DNA of 64,000 nucleotides from Nodosilinea sp. LEGE 06152 (GCF_015207525.1 NZ_JADEWR010000015.1:48467-112466); one strand, 5' to 3'; positions 17,064 through 25,334 are shown, counted from the first letter of the stretch. Numbers and translations: made by a program. Notes: a model not told the origin generated them from the letters alone.

Positions 17064-17888
17064 ATGGCTAAACAGCGCCTAGATGCCCTGCTGGTAGAAC
17101 GCGGGCTTTGTGAATCGCGGCAGCAGGCCCAGCGGCTGATTCGGGCTGGGGAGGTGCAGGTCAACCACGCCGTGGTCGATAAACCGGGCACGGCCTTTGC
17201 CGAGGATGTGGAGCTGCTGGTGAAGGCGCGATCGCCCTACGTGTCGCGCGGTGGCGAAAAGCTGGCCAAAGCCCTGGCCGAATTTCCAATTAATCCCAAA
17301 GGACGCACCGCGCTGGATGGCGGAATTTCTACAGGGGGTTTTACCGACTGCCTGTTGCAGGCCGGGGCGGAACTGGTCTATGGCATTGATGTAGGCTACG
17401 GTCAGGTGGCCTGGGCGCTGCGCCAGGATCCCCGTGTGGTGCTGCGCGAGCGCACTAATCTGCGCCATCTCACTCCCGAGCAACTCTACGGCGAAACCGA
17501 TCGCCGCCCTGATTTGGGGGTGATAGATGTGTCGTTTATTTCGCTGACCAAGGTACTGCCCGCCTTTTGGGCGCTGCTGGTGCCGCCGCGCGAGGTGGTG
17601 CTGCTAGTGAAGCCGCAGTTTGAGGTAGGGCGCGATCGCGTCGGCAAAAAGGGCGTTGTGCGCGACCCGGTCGATCAGGCCGATGCGATCGCCAGCGTGC
17701 TGGCTTCGGCCCATTCCCTCGGGTGGTCTTACCAGGGGCTTACCTGGTCGCCCCTGCTGGGGCCAGCGGGCAACATTGAGTACCTGCTGTGGCTGAGCCA
17801 AACTGAGGCAGAGCCGCCTGCCCCAGCGCCCGGTCTGAATGACTTAAAAGCTCTAGCCGTCAGCGCTCGCATTGCGTTGGAAGACTGA
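17064..17888 (+). CDS. tlyA: TlyA family rRNA 2'-O-methyltransferase
   Basis: A 274-residue protein with an N-terminal S4 RNA-binding domain (QRLDALLVERGLCESRQQAQ onward, residues 1-60) and an FtsJ-like Rossmann methyltransferase domain. In the latter, ALDGGISTGGFTDCLLQAGA is the S-adenosylmethionine loop. VIDVSFISL and LVKPQFEVGR are also family-specific. TlyA methylates cytidines in 16S and 23S rRNA and is often mislabelled hemolysin. The ATG at 17064 is preceded by GGGGAGG. Confidence 0.93.
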   Translation: MAKQRLDALLVERGLCESRQQAQRLIRAGEVQVNHAVVDKPGTAFAEDVELLVKARSPYVSRGGEKLAKALAEFPINPKGRTALDGGISTGGFTDCLLQAGAELVYGIDVGYGQVAWALRQDPRVVLRERTNLRHLTPEQLYGETDRRPDLGVIDVSFISLTKVLPAFWALLVPPREVVLLVKPQFEVGRDRVGKKGVVRDPVDQADAIASVLASAHSLGWSYQGLTWSPLLGPAGNIEYLLWLSQTEAEPPAPAPGLNDLKALAVSARIALED

Positions 17889-17916
17889 TGGCCAACTTTG
17901 CGCTAGCTGCATAGAA

Positions 17917-17957
17917 AAGGCTGTGAGTCTCAGCGAGCAGTTGAGAGCCACAGCCTT
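17917..17957 (-). terminator. Intrinsic terminator between convergent genes
   Basis: AAGGCTGTG and CACAGCCTT form a nine-pair outer stem, with a further TCTCA/TGAGA inner stem. On the minus strand the hairpin is followed by TTTTCT. It best serves the DUF1772 gene ending at 17970, and may also stop tlyA transcription. Confidence 0.7.
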
Positions 17958-17969
17958 CCCTGTCTGGGG

Positions 17970-18431
17970 CTAATGCAAAGCTCCTGTCACGAGGAGACAG
18001 GCCATTGCCCAAGTCATAGCGATCGCGCGACCGACAATCACGCTGTCCCATCGGTTTTGCAGGGCGCGAGGGTTATCGAGGGGGGTGCCCTGCTGCGTTG
18101 CCGCCTTCATGGCATCATTGACGGGTTTGGCCACCGTCAAGTACAGACCCAGCTGCACAAGCAGGCCAGCTAGGGCAGCGATCGCTAACCCACTAGAGAG
18201 GCTGCCTAAGGGGTTCATAGCCGCAACGGCAGCCGTTGACAGCACCGCCAAGGCACCAAAGGTAGGCATACGGGCATCGGCAACCCAGTGCAAATGGGCC
18301 ATGACGTTTGCGATCGCACGCTCATCACTCGCGGCCAGAGCCGGTCGCCCTACCACCGCAAAAAATACATCGACGCCGTAAACCACCCCCGCTGACAAAA
18401 CTGCCAGCACCAGTAACACATTAGCCAACAT
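17970..18431 (-). CDS. DUF1772 membrane protein
   Basis: A 153-residue, four-helix membrane protein of the DUF1772 (anthrone-oxygenase-like) family: hydrophobic segments near residues 3-25, 55-75, 80-102 and 135-152, with conserved GRPAL and NRWDSVIVGRAIA. The ATG at 18431 has an excellent AAGGAGG site and overlaps the end of the upstream epimerase gene by 11 bases, so the two are translationally coupled. Function in bacteria is unknown. Joint control with an NAD-dependent epimerase by a TetR repressor hints at a small-molecule stress role. Confidence 0.72.
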   Translation of the reverse strand: MLANVLLVLAVLSAGVVYGVDVFFAVVGRPALAASDERAIANVMAHLHWVADARMPTFGALAVLSTAAVAAMNPLGSLSSGLAIAALAGLLVQLGLYLTVAKPVNDAMKAATQQGTPLDNPRALQNRWDSVIVGRAIAMTWAMACLLVTGALH

Positions 18432-19308
18432 AGGATCCCTCCTTGAGGTCATTGAGTAGTGAAATTTCTCGGGGTTGCCAACCCAGGGTTGTTCTAGCCC
18501 TTGCTCCGCTCACCTGCTGGTCAAGGGCTAGGGCATCGGCAAAAGCGCCCATGGCCAAGCGTGCATCCTCGATTGGCCACGGCTGAATGCGTCCGAGAAT
18601 CTCAGCGGCCTGGCTAGCGGCCTCAGCAATCTCTTGCAGCGTTAGCACCTGGCGGTCGGCGGCAATAAAAAGCGAACCTGCCGGAGCTTGCCCCAGGGCG
18701 GCTACATAGCAGCGCGCCAAATCATCCACATGTACCAGCGTCCAGCGGTTGTCGCCGGAGCCTACAAACTGGACAACTCCGTGTTGACGCCCAGCCCCCA
18801 CCAGCATTGCCACAATGCCTCCGCCCTGGCCATAAACCAGCGCCGGACGGATAACGATCGTGCGAATGTGGCGATCGCGTGCTGCTAAGACCTTGGCCTC
18901 TAGCTCAGCCCGCCAGGCAATCAGCGGAGTGGGATTCAGCGGTGTCGTCTCATCGGCCAGGCGATCGCCTGTGTTGCCCAGCAGCCAGGTACCCGTCGTG
19001 TAAATAAACGGCTTACCCGTTCCCGCCAGGGCTTCGAGAAACGTGTCAACTGCCAATCTCTCGGCACTCGCCATCTGGTCATCGCCGGTTGATGCCGCAT
19101 GGATCACCGCATCGACCTGGTGTGCCGCCTGGGCCAGGGTTTGGGGCTGGTGTAGATCTCCGACTAGGGTACGTACTCCCAGCGCTTCCAGCTTGTTCGC
19201 CGCCACGTTTGAGCGGGCTAAGCCGGTTACCCTGTATCCAGCCAGCTGTAGGGCCAGGGCGATTGCGCTGCCAATGTAGCCCGTCGCGCCCGTAACTAAA
19301 ACATCCAT
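18421..19308 (-). CDS. NAD(P)-dependent epimerase/dehydratase family protein
   Basis: A 295-residue atypical short-chain dehydrogenase. The Rossmann glycine motif GATGYIGSAIA lies at residues 7-17, with VRTLVGDLHQP and VDAVIHAAS as the next strands and RPALVYGQGGG near 155. The classic YxxxK catalytic pair is not obvious, as in many NmrA-like or atypical SDR proteins, so the reaction is uncertain. It is followed by the overlapping DUF1772 gene and preceded by a TetR gene, with a matching 16-base operator just upstream of its start. Confidence 0.83.
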   Translation of the reverse strand: MDVLVTGATGYIGSAIALALQLAGYRVTGLARSNVAANKLEALGVRTLVGDLHQPQTLAQAAHQVDAVIHAASTGDDQMASAERLAVDTFLEALAGTGKPFIYTTGTWLLGNTGDRLADETTPLNPTPLIAWRAELEAKVLAARDRHIRTIVIRPALVYGQGGGIVAMLVGAGRQHGVVQFVGSGDNRWTLVHVDDLARCYVAALGQAPAGSLFIAADRQVLTLQEIAEAASQAAEILGRIQPWPIEDARLAMGAFADALALDQQVSGARARTTLGWQPREISLLNDLKEGSYVG

Positions 19309-19331
19309 AGCAAACTGCCTCCTTAATAATT

Positions 19332-19347
19332 AGTTGGTCAACCAACC
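19332..19347. promoter_or_regulatory. TetR operator copy 1
   Basis: TTGGTCAACCAACCAA, 23 bases before the epimerase start. It is the exact reverse complement of the copy at 19994-20009. The core GGTCAACC / GGTTGACC carries partial dyad symmetry. Binding by the adjacent TetR protein is inferred from the exact duplication and position. Confidence 0.65.
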
Positions 19348-19385
19348 AAAAATAGTCAAAAAAAGAGAACTCTCCTCCATCACAC

Positions 19386-19973
19386 CTACGACTTGTCCAA
19401 CTGGGTCATAAACATCTGCATTAAAACCTCGTAGGCACTGTCAAGATCAAACGCTGGATCGGCTAGCTTTTGCAGGGCTAGCCCGTCAAACGCAGCTAGC
19501 AAGACAGCCGCCGTGGCCTCTGGGTTAGCGATTGCATCGCCCGCAATTTGGCGCACTAGCCGAGCAATGCACTGCCTTCCGGTAGCCAGCATGATCTGCA
19601 CAGCCTCGTGAAAGTTCGCATTGCGTAGCCCAAGGGCAAACAGCTCGCAGCGCAGCCGAAACCATTCGGGTTCGTTAGCCACCCGTAGCTTGGGCTCGGT
19701 GAAAGTTGTCTCTAGCAGCTGCTGTGCAGACAGCGTGTTGCACCAGTGCTCTACCTCTTTCACGTACCGTTCGCCAGCGGTGTAGAGCACCTCCTGCAAG
19801 AGCTGATCTTTGCTGTTGAAGTAGTAGTGAATAAGGCCGGGGGCTACCCCAGCTACCTGGGCAATCTCCTTCATAGTGGCCGCGTCATAGCCTTCCTCCG
19901 CCAGCAGTTTATAGGCCGCAGAAACAATCAGCGAGCGATTGTTGGCAGTAGATGACCCAGGCTTTCTCCCCAC
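19386..19973 (-). CDS. TetR family repressor
   Basis: A 195-residue TetR protein. The N-terminal helix-turn-helix is clear (SLIVSAAYKLLAEEGYDAAT, MKEIAQVAGVAPGLIHYYF), followed by an all-helical ligand domain. The start is set at GTG 19973 because AAGGGAGG lies four bases upstream. The frame remains open to a TTG at 20009, but that would place the start inside the likely operator. The gene is probably autoregulated and controls the downstream epimerase-DUF1772 pair. Confidence 0.88.
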   Translation of the reverse strand: MGRKPGSSTANNRSLIVSAAYKLLAEEGYDAATMKEIAQVAGVAPGLIHYYFNSKDQLLQEVLYTAGERYVKEVEHWCNTLSAQQLLETTFTEPKLRVANEPEWFRLRCELFALGLRNANFHEAVQIMLATGRQCIARLVRQIAGDAIANPEATAAVLLAAFDGLALQKLADPAFDLDSAYEVLMQMFMTQLDKS

Positions 19974-19993
19974 AGAACCTCCCTTTACAAGTA

Positions 19994-20009
19994 TTGGTTG
20001 GTTGACCAA
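19994..20009. promoter_or_regulatory. TetR operator copy 2
   Basis: TTGGTTGGTTGACCAA lies 21-36 bases upstream of the TetR start and is identical (reverse complement) to the copy before the epimerase gene. This supports autoregulation and control of both transcripts. Confidence 0.65.
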
Positions 20010-20333
20010 TTAAATTCTAGCTGAGCCTATCCAATTTCTGCAAGCCTGGGGCATTACTTTCTGTTGAGACTTCTCGATTCGCCAACCGTCATGTCCTCCT
20101 ATGGGGGCAAACGGCGTTCGTTCTGAGGCATTGGGGTGAGCAGGGAGGGTTGATTTGGTATGAGTAGTAGAGCAATGCGCGCGTAGCCGCACGAGTAGCG
20201 CTCGAGTCGGGCTCTTCGGATGTCTCCAAAATTTTGATCAGCACCTAGGAATTTGCCTTTGAGGTTGCGTTGGTCTGGCCCAGGCGGGAGTATGGTAGGG
20301 ATTGCCGTAGTTGTCTCTGCAAAGCGGTTAACC

Positions 20334-21251
20334 ATGCGTCTTAGGCCCAAGCGGCGGTCTCCCCAGCGCATTGTGGCGCGGGATGGTGGAATGCCAACGA
20401 TTGTGCGGCTAGGGGAGGTGCGATCGCCCTGGGGCGACCTCTACCATCGGTTGCTGACACTGTCGTGGCCAGCGTTTGTACTAATGCTGGCGTTATCCTA
20501 TTTGGTAATTAATGGGCTGTTTGCCCTGGCTTATCTCGCCCGCGACGGCGGCATTGCAAACGCCCGCCCCGGCTCCTTTTTAGATGCGCTGTTCTTTAGC
20601 GTGCAGACAATGGCCTCGATTGGTTACGGGGCTATGTACCCGCAGACCAACTACGCCAACTGGCTGGTAATTTTAGAAGCGTTTATCGGCCTGCTGCTGC
20701 TAGCGATGGCGACGGGGCTATGCTTCGCCCGATTTTCGCTGCCGCGATCGCGGGTTATCTTCAGCCGGTGCGCGGTGGTTGCCCCTACCGGCGGGGTGCC
20801 GACGCTGATGTTTCGGGCCGCCAACCAGCGCCGCAACCGCATTCTCGAAGCCCACCTGTGGGTGACCCTGGTGCGCGATGAAACCACCGCCGAGGGCGAG
20901 TTCTTCCGCCGCTTCTACGATTTACCCCTGGTCCGGGCTCAAACCCCGCTGTTTGCCCTTAGCTGGACGGCCATGCACGCTATCACCGCCGATAGCCCGC
21001 TCTACGGCGAAACCTCAGCCTCGCTGGCAGCGGTCGGCGGTGAGATCATCATCATCCTCACCGGCATGGATGAGACTCTGTCGCAGACCATCCACGCTCG
21101 CCACTCGTTCTTGGCTGAGGAAATTCTTTGGAACCACCGCTTTGTCGATATTTTGGGCCAAACCCCCGACGGGCGGCGATCGATCGATTACCGCAACTTT
21201 CACCAGGTGATGCCCCTGGGCGATCGCCCCTTAGGCCGCCTGGGCGACTGA
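20334..21251 (+). CDS. Inward-rectifier (KirBac-type) potassium channel
   Basis: About 305 residues, similar throughout to bacterial Kir channels. After an amphipathic lead come the first helix (about 44-68), a pore helix (FLDALFFSVQTM), the selectivity filter SIGYG (95-99) and the second helix (about 107-131, ending FARFSLPRSRVIF). A cytoplasmic immunoglobulin-like domain follows (LMFRAANQRRNRILEAH, GETSASLA, RHSFLAEEILW). The usual Asp after GYG in KirBac proteins is Ala here (GYGAM). ATG 20334 matches the family length; ATG 20292 is possible. Confidence 0.88.
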   Translation: MRLRPKRRSPQRIVARDGGMPTIVRLGEVRSPWGDLYHRLLTLSWPAFVLMLALSYLVINGLFALAYLARDGGIANARPGSFLDALFFSVQTMASIGYGAMYPQTNYANWLVILEAFIGLLLLAMATGLCFARFSLPRSRVIFSRCAVVAPTGGVPTLMFRAANQRRNRILEAHLWVTLVRDETTAEGEFFRRFYDLPLVRAQTPLFALSWTAMHAITADSPLYGETSASLAAVGGEIIIILTGMDETLSQTIHARHSFLAEEILWNHRFVDILGQTPDGRRSIDYRNFHQVMPLGDRPLGRLGD

Positions 21252-22250
21252 ATCGGCGGCAAACTGGCGATTCTCTTTCAGAGAGGCTCCGCCAACGCGA
21301 TCGTGGGGCAACCCGTAGTCAATGTTTGGCCCGGCGGGCACGATGCCGCTGGGGTTTAGCTCGGGCAGGCCAGCGTAGTAGAGCTGCTTGACATGCTCGA
21401 TGCTGCACCACTCGGCTACCCCCGGCTGCTGGTACAGGTCACGGCAGTAGGCCCACAGGTTGGGGTAATCTACTAAGCGCTTGAGGTTGGTCTTAAACAG
21501 CCCGTAGTAAGCCAAATCAAAGCGAAACAGGGTGGTGAACAGGCACCAGTCGGCCAGAGTAATCTGGTCGCCCACCAGGTAGCGCTGCTGGCTCAGCACC
21601 TCCTCCCAGTGGTCTAGCGCCTCGAATAGCTCCGTCACCGCGCCGTTGTAGGCTGCTTGGGAAGCCGCAAAGCCGGTGCGGTACACGCCGTTGTTGATGG
21701 GCTGGTAGATAGCATCCATCACCGCGTCAACCTGGGGCCGCCACGCTTCGGGGTAGAAGTCGCGATCGGGAAACTCTGCAAACGTGTTAAACGCTGAGTT
21801 CAGCATTTGAATGATCTGGCGCGACTCGTTGTTGACGATGGTTTGGGTTTGCGTATCCCACAGCACGGGCACCGTGACGCGCCCAGTGTAGTCGGCCCTG
21901 GCGCGGGTGTAGAGCTGCCACAGGTATTCGGCCCCGTAGAGGCGGTCGGGAATGCTGCCCAGGCGCTCTGAGAATTTCCAGCCCTGGTCGCTAATTACTG
22001 GATCCACAATAGAGAGACCGATCGCCCCTTGCAGTCCTTTCAGCGATCGCAGCAGCACCGTACGGTGCGCCCAAGGGCAGCCCAGCGACACGTACAGGTG
22101 GTAGCGCCCCGGCTCGGCCTTAAACCCGCTGGTTCCATCCGCCGTTACCCAGTTATGGAACAGGGTGGGCATGCGCTTAAACTGGCCTGATTCATCGCGC
22201 TCAGTCCATTCCGTCGTCCAGTTGCCGTCAATCAGTCTGCCAAGTGCCAT
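21231..22250 (-). CDS. Glutathionyl-hydroquinone reductase, second copy
   Basis: A 339-residue paralogue of the 14073-15062 gene, with the same layout: MALGRLIDGNW start, catalytic cysteine in SLGCPWA (C58), QPINNGVYRTGFA and DQITLADWCLFTTL in the helical domain. The frame is open 29 codons upstream of the ATG at 22250, but the family start is unmistakable. Its end overlaps the end of the convergent Kir-channel gene by 21 bases. The pair could differ in quinone substrate or in induction. Confidence 0.92.
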   Translation of the reverse strand: MALGRLIDGNWTTEWTERDESGQFKRMPTLFHNWVTADGTSGFKAEPGRYHLYVSLGCPWAHRTVLLRSLKGLQGAIGLSIVDPVISDQGWKFSERLGSIPDRLYGAEYLWQLYTRARADYTGRVTVPVLWDTQTQTIVNNESRQIIQMLNSAFNTFAEFPDRDFYPEAWRPQVDAVMDAIYQPINNGVYRTGFAASQAAYNGAVTELFEALDHWEEVLSQQRYLVGDQITLADWCLFTTLFRFDLAYYGLFKTNLKRLVDYPNLWAYCRDLYQQPGVAEWCSIEHVKQLYYAGLPELNPSGIVPAGPNIDYGLPHDRVGGASLKENRQFAADSVAQAA

Positions 22251-22297
22251 GGGGAATGTCCTTTGAAGAGGGGAAGGTGAGGGAAACGGGGGACGGG

Positions 22298-22358
22298 ATT
22301 TTGGATTGGCGATTTTGGACTTTGGAGGGGTGAACAATCCAAAATCTAAAATCCAGAA
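22298..22358. repeat. AT-rich inverted repeat upstream of the second reductase
   Basis: ATTTTGGATTG (22298-22308) and CAATCCAAAAT (22335-22345) are perfect inverse copies. Further degenerate CCAAAATC-like words surround them. This is the kind of short dispersed repeat found between cyanobacterial genes. Confidence 0.55.
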
Positions 22359-23129
22359 TCAATCAAACCGATAGGCCGCCATGCTGAAGGCCCCATAGGT
22401 AAAGCCCGAGTGAATTTGCTGGCCGCTACCGCCTGCCCCAAGGGCCACAAACATGGGTAGCAGGTGCTCTTCGGTGGGATGGTTTTGGGCGGCGTAGGGG
22501 GCGTGCTGGCGATAGTCGAGCAGGGCGGTGATGTCGTTGGCGGTGACAGCCTCGGTCAGCCAGTCATCAAAAGCTACGGCCCAGGCGGGTTGTGGGGCAT
22601 CGTAGTCACCGTCAAAGGCACCTAGGTTGTGGGTAGCCGCGCCGCTAGCGACAATCAGTACACCTTCATGCCGCAGGGGGGCCAGGGCTTTGCCAAGCTG
22701 GTAGTGGTGCAGCGGTGTTTCGTGGGGCTGAATGGAGAGCGGCACAACGGGAATAGTGCCCTTGGGGTCGGCCAAAGTTAGCGGTGTCCAAACGCCGTGG
22801 TCGAAGCCGCGATCGCGGCTGTTGCGGGCCTCAAACCCCGCCCGATTGAGCATCGCCACCACCCGTTCTGCCAGTTCAGGGCTGCCCGGTGCCGGATGGG
22901 TCAGCTCGTACAGCTGGTGAGGAAAGCCGCCAAAGTCGTACAGCGTTTTCGGCTGCGCGGCGGTGCTTACTGTGGGACGTGCCGTTAGCCAGTGGGCCGA
23001 AACCGCCAGAATCGCCTTGGGTGTGGGGATGGCATGGAGGAGCGATCGCAAAAAGTATTGGGTTGGCCCGGTGCGCAGCGGCAGGTCGGGTGCCCCGTGG
23101 GAAACAAACAGACTGGGTAGAGGAGACAT
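22359..23129 (-). CDS. Class III extradiol dioxygenase (DOPA dioxygenase-like, YgiD family)
   Basis: A 256-residue LigB-fold enzyme. Conserved histidines for the metal and catalysis are seen in FVSHGAPDL (H11), SAHW (H46), FDHGVWTPL (H111) and SGAATHNLG (H167). Homologues cleave catechol-type rings such as DOPA at the 4,5 bond, or act on unknown catechols. The start is ATG at 23129. A perfect 8-8-8 palindrome stands immediately upstream, suggesting substrate-responsive repression. The adjacent upstream gene encodes a MocR regulator on the same strand. Confidence 0.88.
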   Translation of the reverse strand: MSPLPSLFVSHGAPDLPLRTGPTQYFLRSLLHAIPTPKAILAVSAHWLTARPTVSTAAQPKTLYDFGGFPHQLYELTHPAPGSPELAERVVAMLNRAGFEARNSRDRGFDHGVWTPLTLADPKGTIPVVPLSIQPHETPLHHYQLGKALAPLRHEGVLIVASGAATHNLGAFDGDYDAPQPAWAVAFDDWLTEAVTANDITALLDYRQHAPYAAQNHPTEEHLLPMFVALGAGGSGQQIHSGFTYGAFSMAAYRFD

Positions 23130-23140
23130 AGTTTTTGTTC

Positions 23141-23164
23141 AGATAGTTTTAACTAGAACTATCT
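23141..23164. promoter_or_regulatory. Palindromic operator of the dioxygenase gene
   Basis: AGATAGTT, an eight-base spacer, then AACTATCT, 12 to 35 bases before the start codon. The dyad is perfect and overlaps the expected ribosome-site and promoter zone. The size and spacing fit an HxlR-, MarR- or TetR-like dimer, but no such gene adjoins it. Confidence 0.6.
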
Positions 23165-23262
23165 AAAATCAGAATAGCATCTCCGTGGGCGAGGCAACAA
23201 GCTGCTGACGCCGCCGTGGCAGCAGATGTGATGTTGAGACAGCTCGCGCAGCAGTGCTCGAT

Positions 23263-24735
23263 CTATTGGTCTTCGCGCAAAAGCTGTTCGGCCAGCTGCT
23301 TTTTAACCAACAGACCCAGGGTTTGCATTGCCTGCTCCACTTTCTCCGACCAGGGCACCGCTGTATTGAGCCGAAAGCAGTTGCTGTAGCACTGGCTCGA
23401 GGCCGAAAACATGACGCCAGGGGCGATCGCAATTCCCATCTCCAGCGCCTCTTTATACAGCCGCATAGCGTTAAACCCCTCGGGCATTTCGAGCCACAGC
23501 ACGTGGCCGCCCATGGGGCGCGTCACACAGGTTTCGGCGGGAAAATAGTCGCGAATGGCTTGCTGCATCCGCAGTATTTGTTCGTAGTAGGTGCGGCGCA
23601 ATTGGCGCAGGTGGCGATCGTAGCCACCGTTGGCCAAAAAGGCTGCCACCGTCAGCTGGGGCGCGATCGCCGTATTTTGGTTGAGAATCGATTTCATGCG
23701 GGCAATTTCGCTGTGGTAGCGGCTGCCAGCGCACCAACCCACCCGCAGCCCCGGTGACAGCGTTTTGCTCACCGAAGCGCAGTAGAGCACCCGGTTTTCG
23801 GTATCAAAAGCTTTAATTGCCTTGGGGCGAGCCCCCTCAAAGTAGATGTCGCCATAGACATCGTCTTCGATCAGCGGCGTGTCGTACTGATTGAGCAGGT
23901 CTACCAGGCGCTTTTTCTTCCGGTCATCCATACAGCTGCCCAGGGGATTGCTAAAGTTTGACACCAGCAGCACAGCCTTGACCTCGCCGGTTTGCAGCGC
24001 GTCTTCCAGGTGCGGCAGGCTGATGCCGTCGCGGGGGTGGGTGGGCAGGGTGAGCGCCTTTAGGCCCAGACATTTCAGCGCTTCGAGCATGGCAAAGTAG
24101 GTGGGCGACTCGATCGCCACCGTGTCGCCGGGCTGGGTGAGCGCCTGCAGACAAAAATAAATGGCCTCATTGGCCCCGTTGGTAATCACCATCTGGTCGG
24201 GGTGTACCGAGCAGCCTGCATCGAGCATGCGCTTAGCCAACTCGGCCCGCAGTTCTGACACCCCCAGCGGTGTGCCGTAGGAGTGAGCCAGATAGGTATT
24301 GTCGCGCAGCACTTTGCCCATCAGCCGGTTGAGCTGCGCCAGTGGCAGCTGCTCTAGGGCGGGTAGCGCCGCCCCCAGCTGAATTAACCTCGGATCGCGC
24401 ATCAGGCTAATCACCTCAAAGGCCAGCGAGATATCAATATCGGTAGCCTGGCGGGGGGGCGCGGTGGGCGCTGGCTCCTGGGGCAGCTGTAGGGTCGTTT
24501 GTTTGACGTAGTAGCCCGACTGGGGCCGCACCACTACCAGGCCTCGGTCTTCGAGCAGGCGGTAGGCTTCCATCACCGTAGACGTGCTGACCGAGAGCTG
24601 CGCTCGCAGCTTGCGCACCGAGGGCAGGCGATCGCCCGGCTTGAGCGTTCCGTCGGTAATGAGCTGCTGCAGGCGATCGGCCACCTGTTCGTAGAGAACC
24701 TGGTTGGGGGCGAGGGTGACGGGGGAGAGGGGCAT
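23263..24735 (-). CDS. MocR-type GntR regulator with aminotransferase domain
   Basis: A 490-residue fusion. Residues 10-75 form a GntR winged helix (LYEQVADRLQQLI, GDRLPSVRKL, SVSTSTVMEAYRLL). Residues 110-485 form a fold-type-I aminotransferase domain with the PLP lysine in CASVSKTLSPGLRVGW (about residue 315) and DDVYGDIYFE. MocR proteins such as PdxR and GabR are regulators that sense PLP or an amino acid; many are not enzymes. Whether it controls the neighbouring dioxygenase gene is open. Confidence 0.88.
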   Translation of the reverse strand: MPLSPVTLAPNQVLYEQVADRLQQLITDGTLKPGDRLPSVRKLRAQLSVSTSTVMEAYRLLEDRGLVVVRPQSGYYVKQTTLQLPQEPAPTAPPRQATDIDISLAFEVISLMRDPRLIQLGAALPALEQLPLAQLNRLMGKVLRDNTYLAHSYGTPLGVSELRAELAKRMLDAGCSVHPDQMVITNGANEAIYFCLQALTQPGDTVAIESPTYFAMLEALKCLGLKALTLPTHPRDGISLPHLEDALQTGEVKAVLLVSNFSNPLGSCMDDRKKKRLVDLLNQYDTPLIEDDVYGDIYFEGARPKAIKAFDTENRVLYCASVSKTLSPGLRVGWCAGSRYHSEIARMKSILNQNTAIAPQLTVAAFLANGGYDRHLRQLRRTYYEQILRMQQAIRDYFPAETCVTRPMGGHVLWLEMPEGFNAMRLYKEALEMGIAIAPGVMFSASSQCYSNCFRLNTAVPWSEKVEQAMQTLGLLVKKQLAEQLLREDQ

Positions 24736-24770
24736 AGGGGTGGGGGGATGGGCGGACGGATGAATTCAAG

Positions 24771-24815
24771 GTTCAAAGTTCAAAATTGGAGAATTCAAAA
24801 TTTTGAACTTTGAAC
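24771..24815. repeat. Long AT-rich inverted repeat
   Basis: GTTCAAAGTTCAAAAT (24771-24786) and its exact inverse ATTTTGAACTTTGAAC (24800-24815) form a 16-pair stem with a 13-base loop, just upstream of the MocR gene. A related copy stands at 32274-32313 upstream of purQ, so this is a dispersed repeat family. Confidence 0.75.
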
Positions 24816-25010
24816 TCTGGAGCTTCGTTGGTTTTGGAGGAACAGTTTGACGAGAAGGCGACCAGAACAGTTGCGAGAAATCAAACTGTTACCAAGACAA
24901 TTTACGCTAACTGCCTCTGTTCGGCTAGGGGCAGATCAACGAAACTTCAACTATGCCGAATCGATTCGTGCTGTTCCCCAGGCCTTTGCCGTTTTTAAGA
25001 GGACAGCTCC

Positions 25011-25334
25011 ATGAAACCCAACAGCTTATATGCTCAGCTTGAGCTTATTCAAGAGCCGCTAGAACGCTCGGCTCAGTCTGACTATGCCATTGGCCGCGTT
25101 TGGGCTGGGGCAAAAGCGCGACTGTGTCCGTGGGCCAGCCGCCTGGTGGTTTACCTGTGTGGCTCCAACAGTTTGAGGGTGACGGTCAAGCGCATTGGTT
25201 ACCGGTCGGTTCTAGGGGGCGATCGCGAGGGTCAAACCGTGTATGTGGTTTACGACCCGGTTACTCAGCAGCGCCATACCTTTAGCTCTGAACACGATCT
25301 GCGGGTGTGGGCCGACCAGCGCTACTACCAATAG
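25011..25334 (+). CDS. Hypothetical protein, 107 residues
   Basis: A small soluble protein starting at ATG with AGAGGA upstream. No named domain is recognised. Notable are a basic, aromatic middle (ARLCPWASRLVVYLCGSNSL) and a C-terminal part (TVYVVYDPVTQQRHTFSSEH, WADQRYYQ) that looks like a short beta-rich domain. Codon use matches the neighbours, so it is a real gene. It is followed after 150 bases by the YdcF gene on the same strand. Confidence 0.6.
   Translation: MKPNSLYAQLELIQEPLERSAQSDYAIGRVWAGAKARLCPWASRLVVYLCGSNSLRVTVKRIGYRSVLGGDREGQTVYVVYDPVTQQRHTFSSEHDLRVWADQRYYQ

Noticed and set aside
20010..20291. Short minus-strand frames upstream of the Kir channel gene
   Set aside because: No ribosome sites, no motif, and they cross the TetR promoter region.
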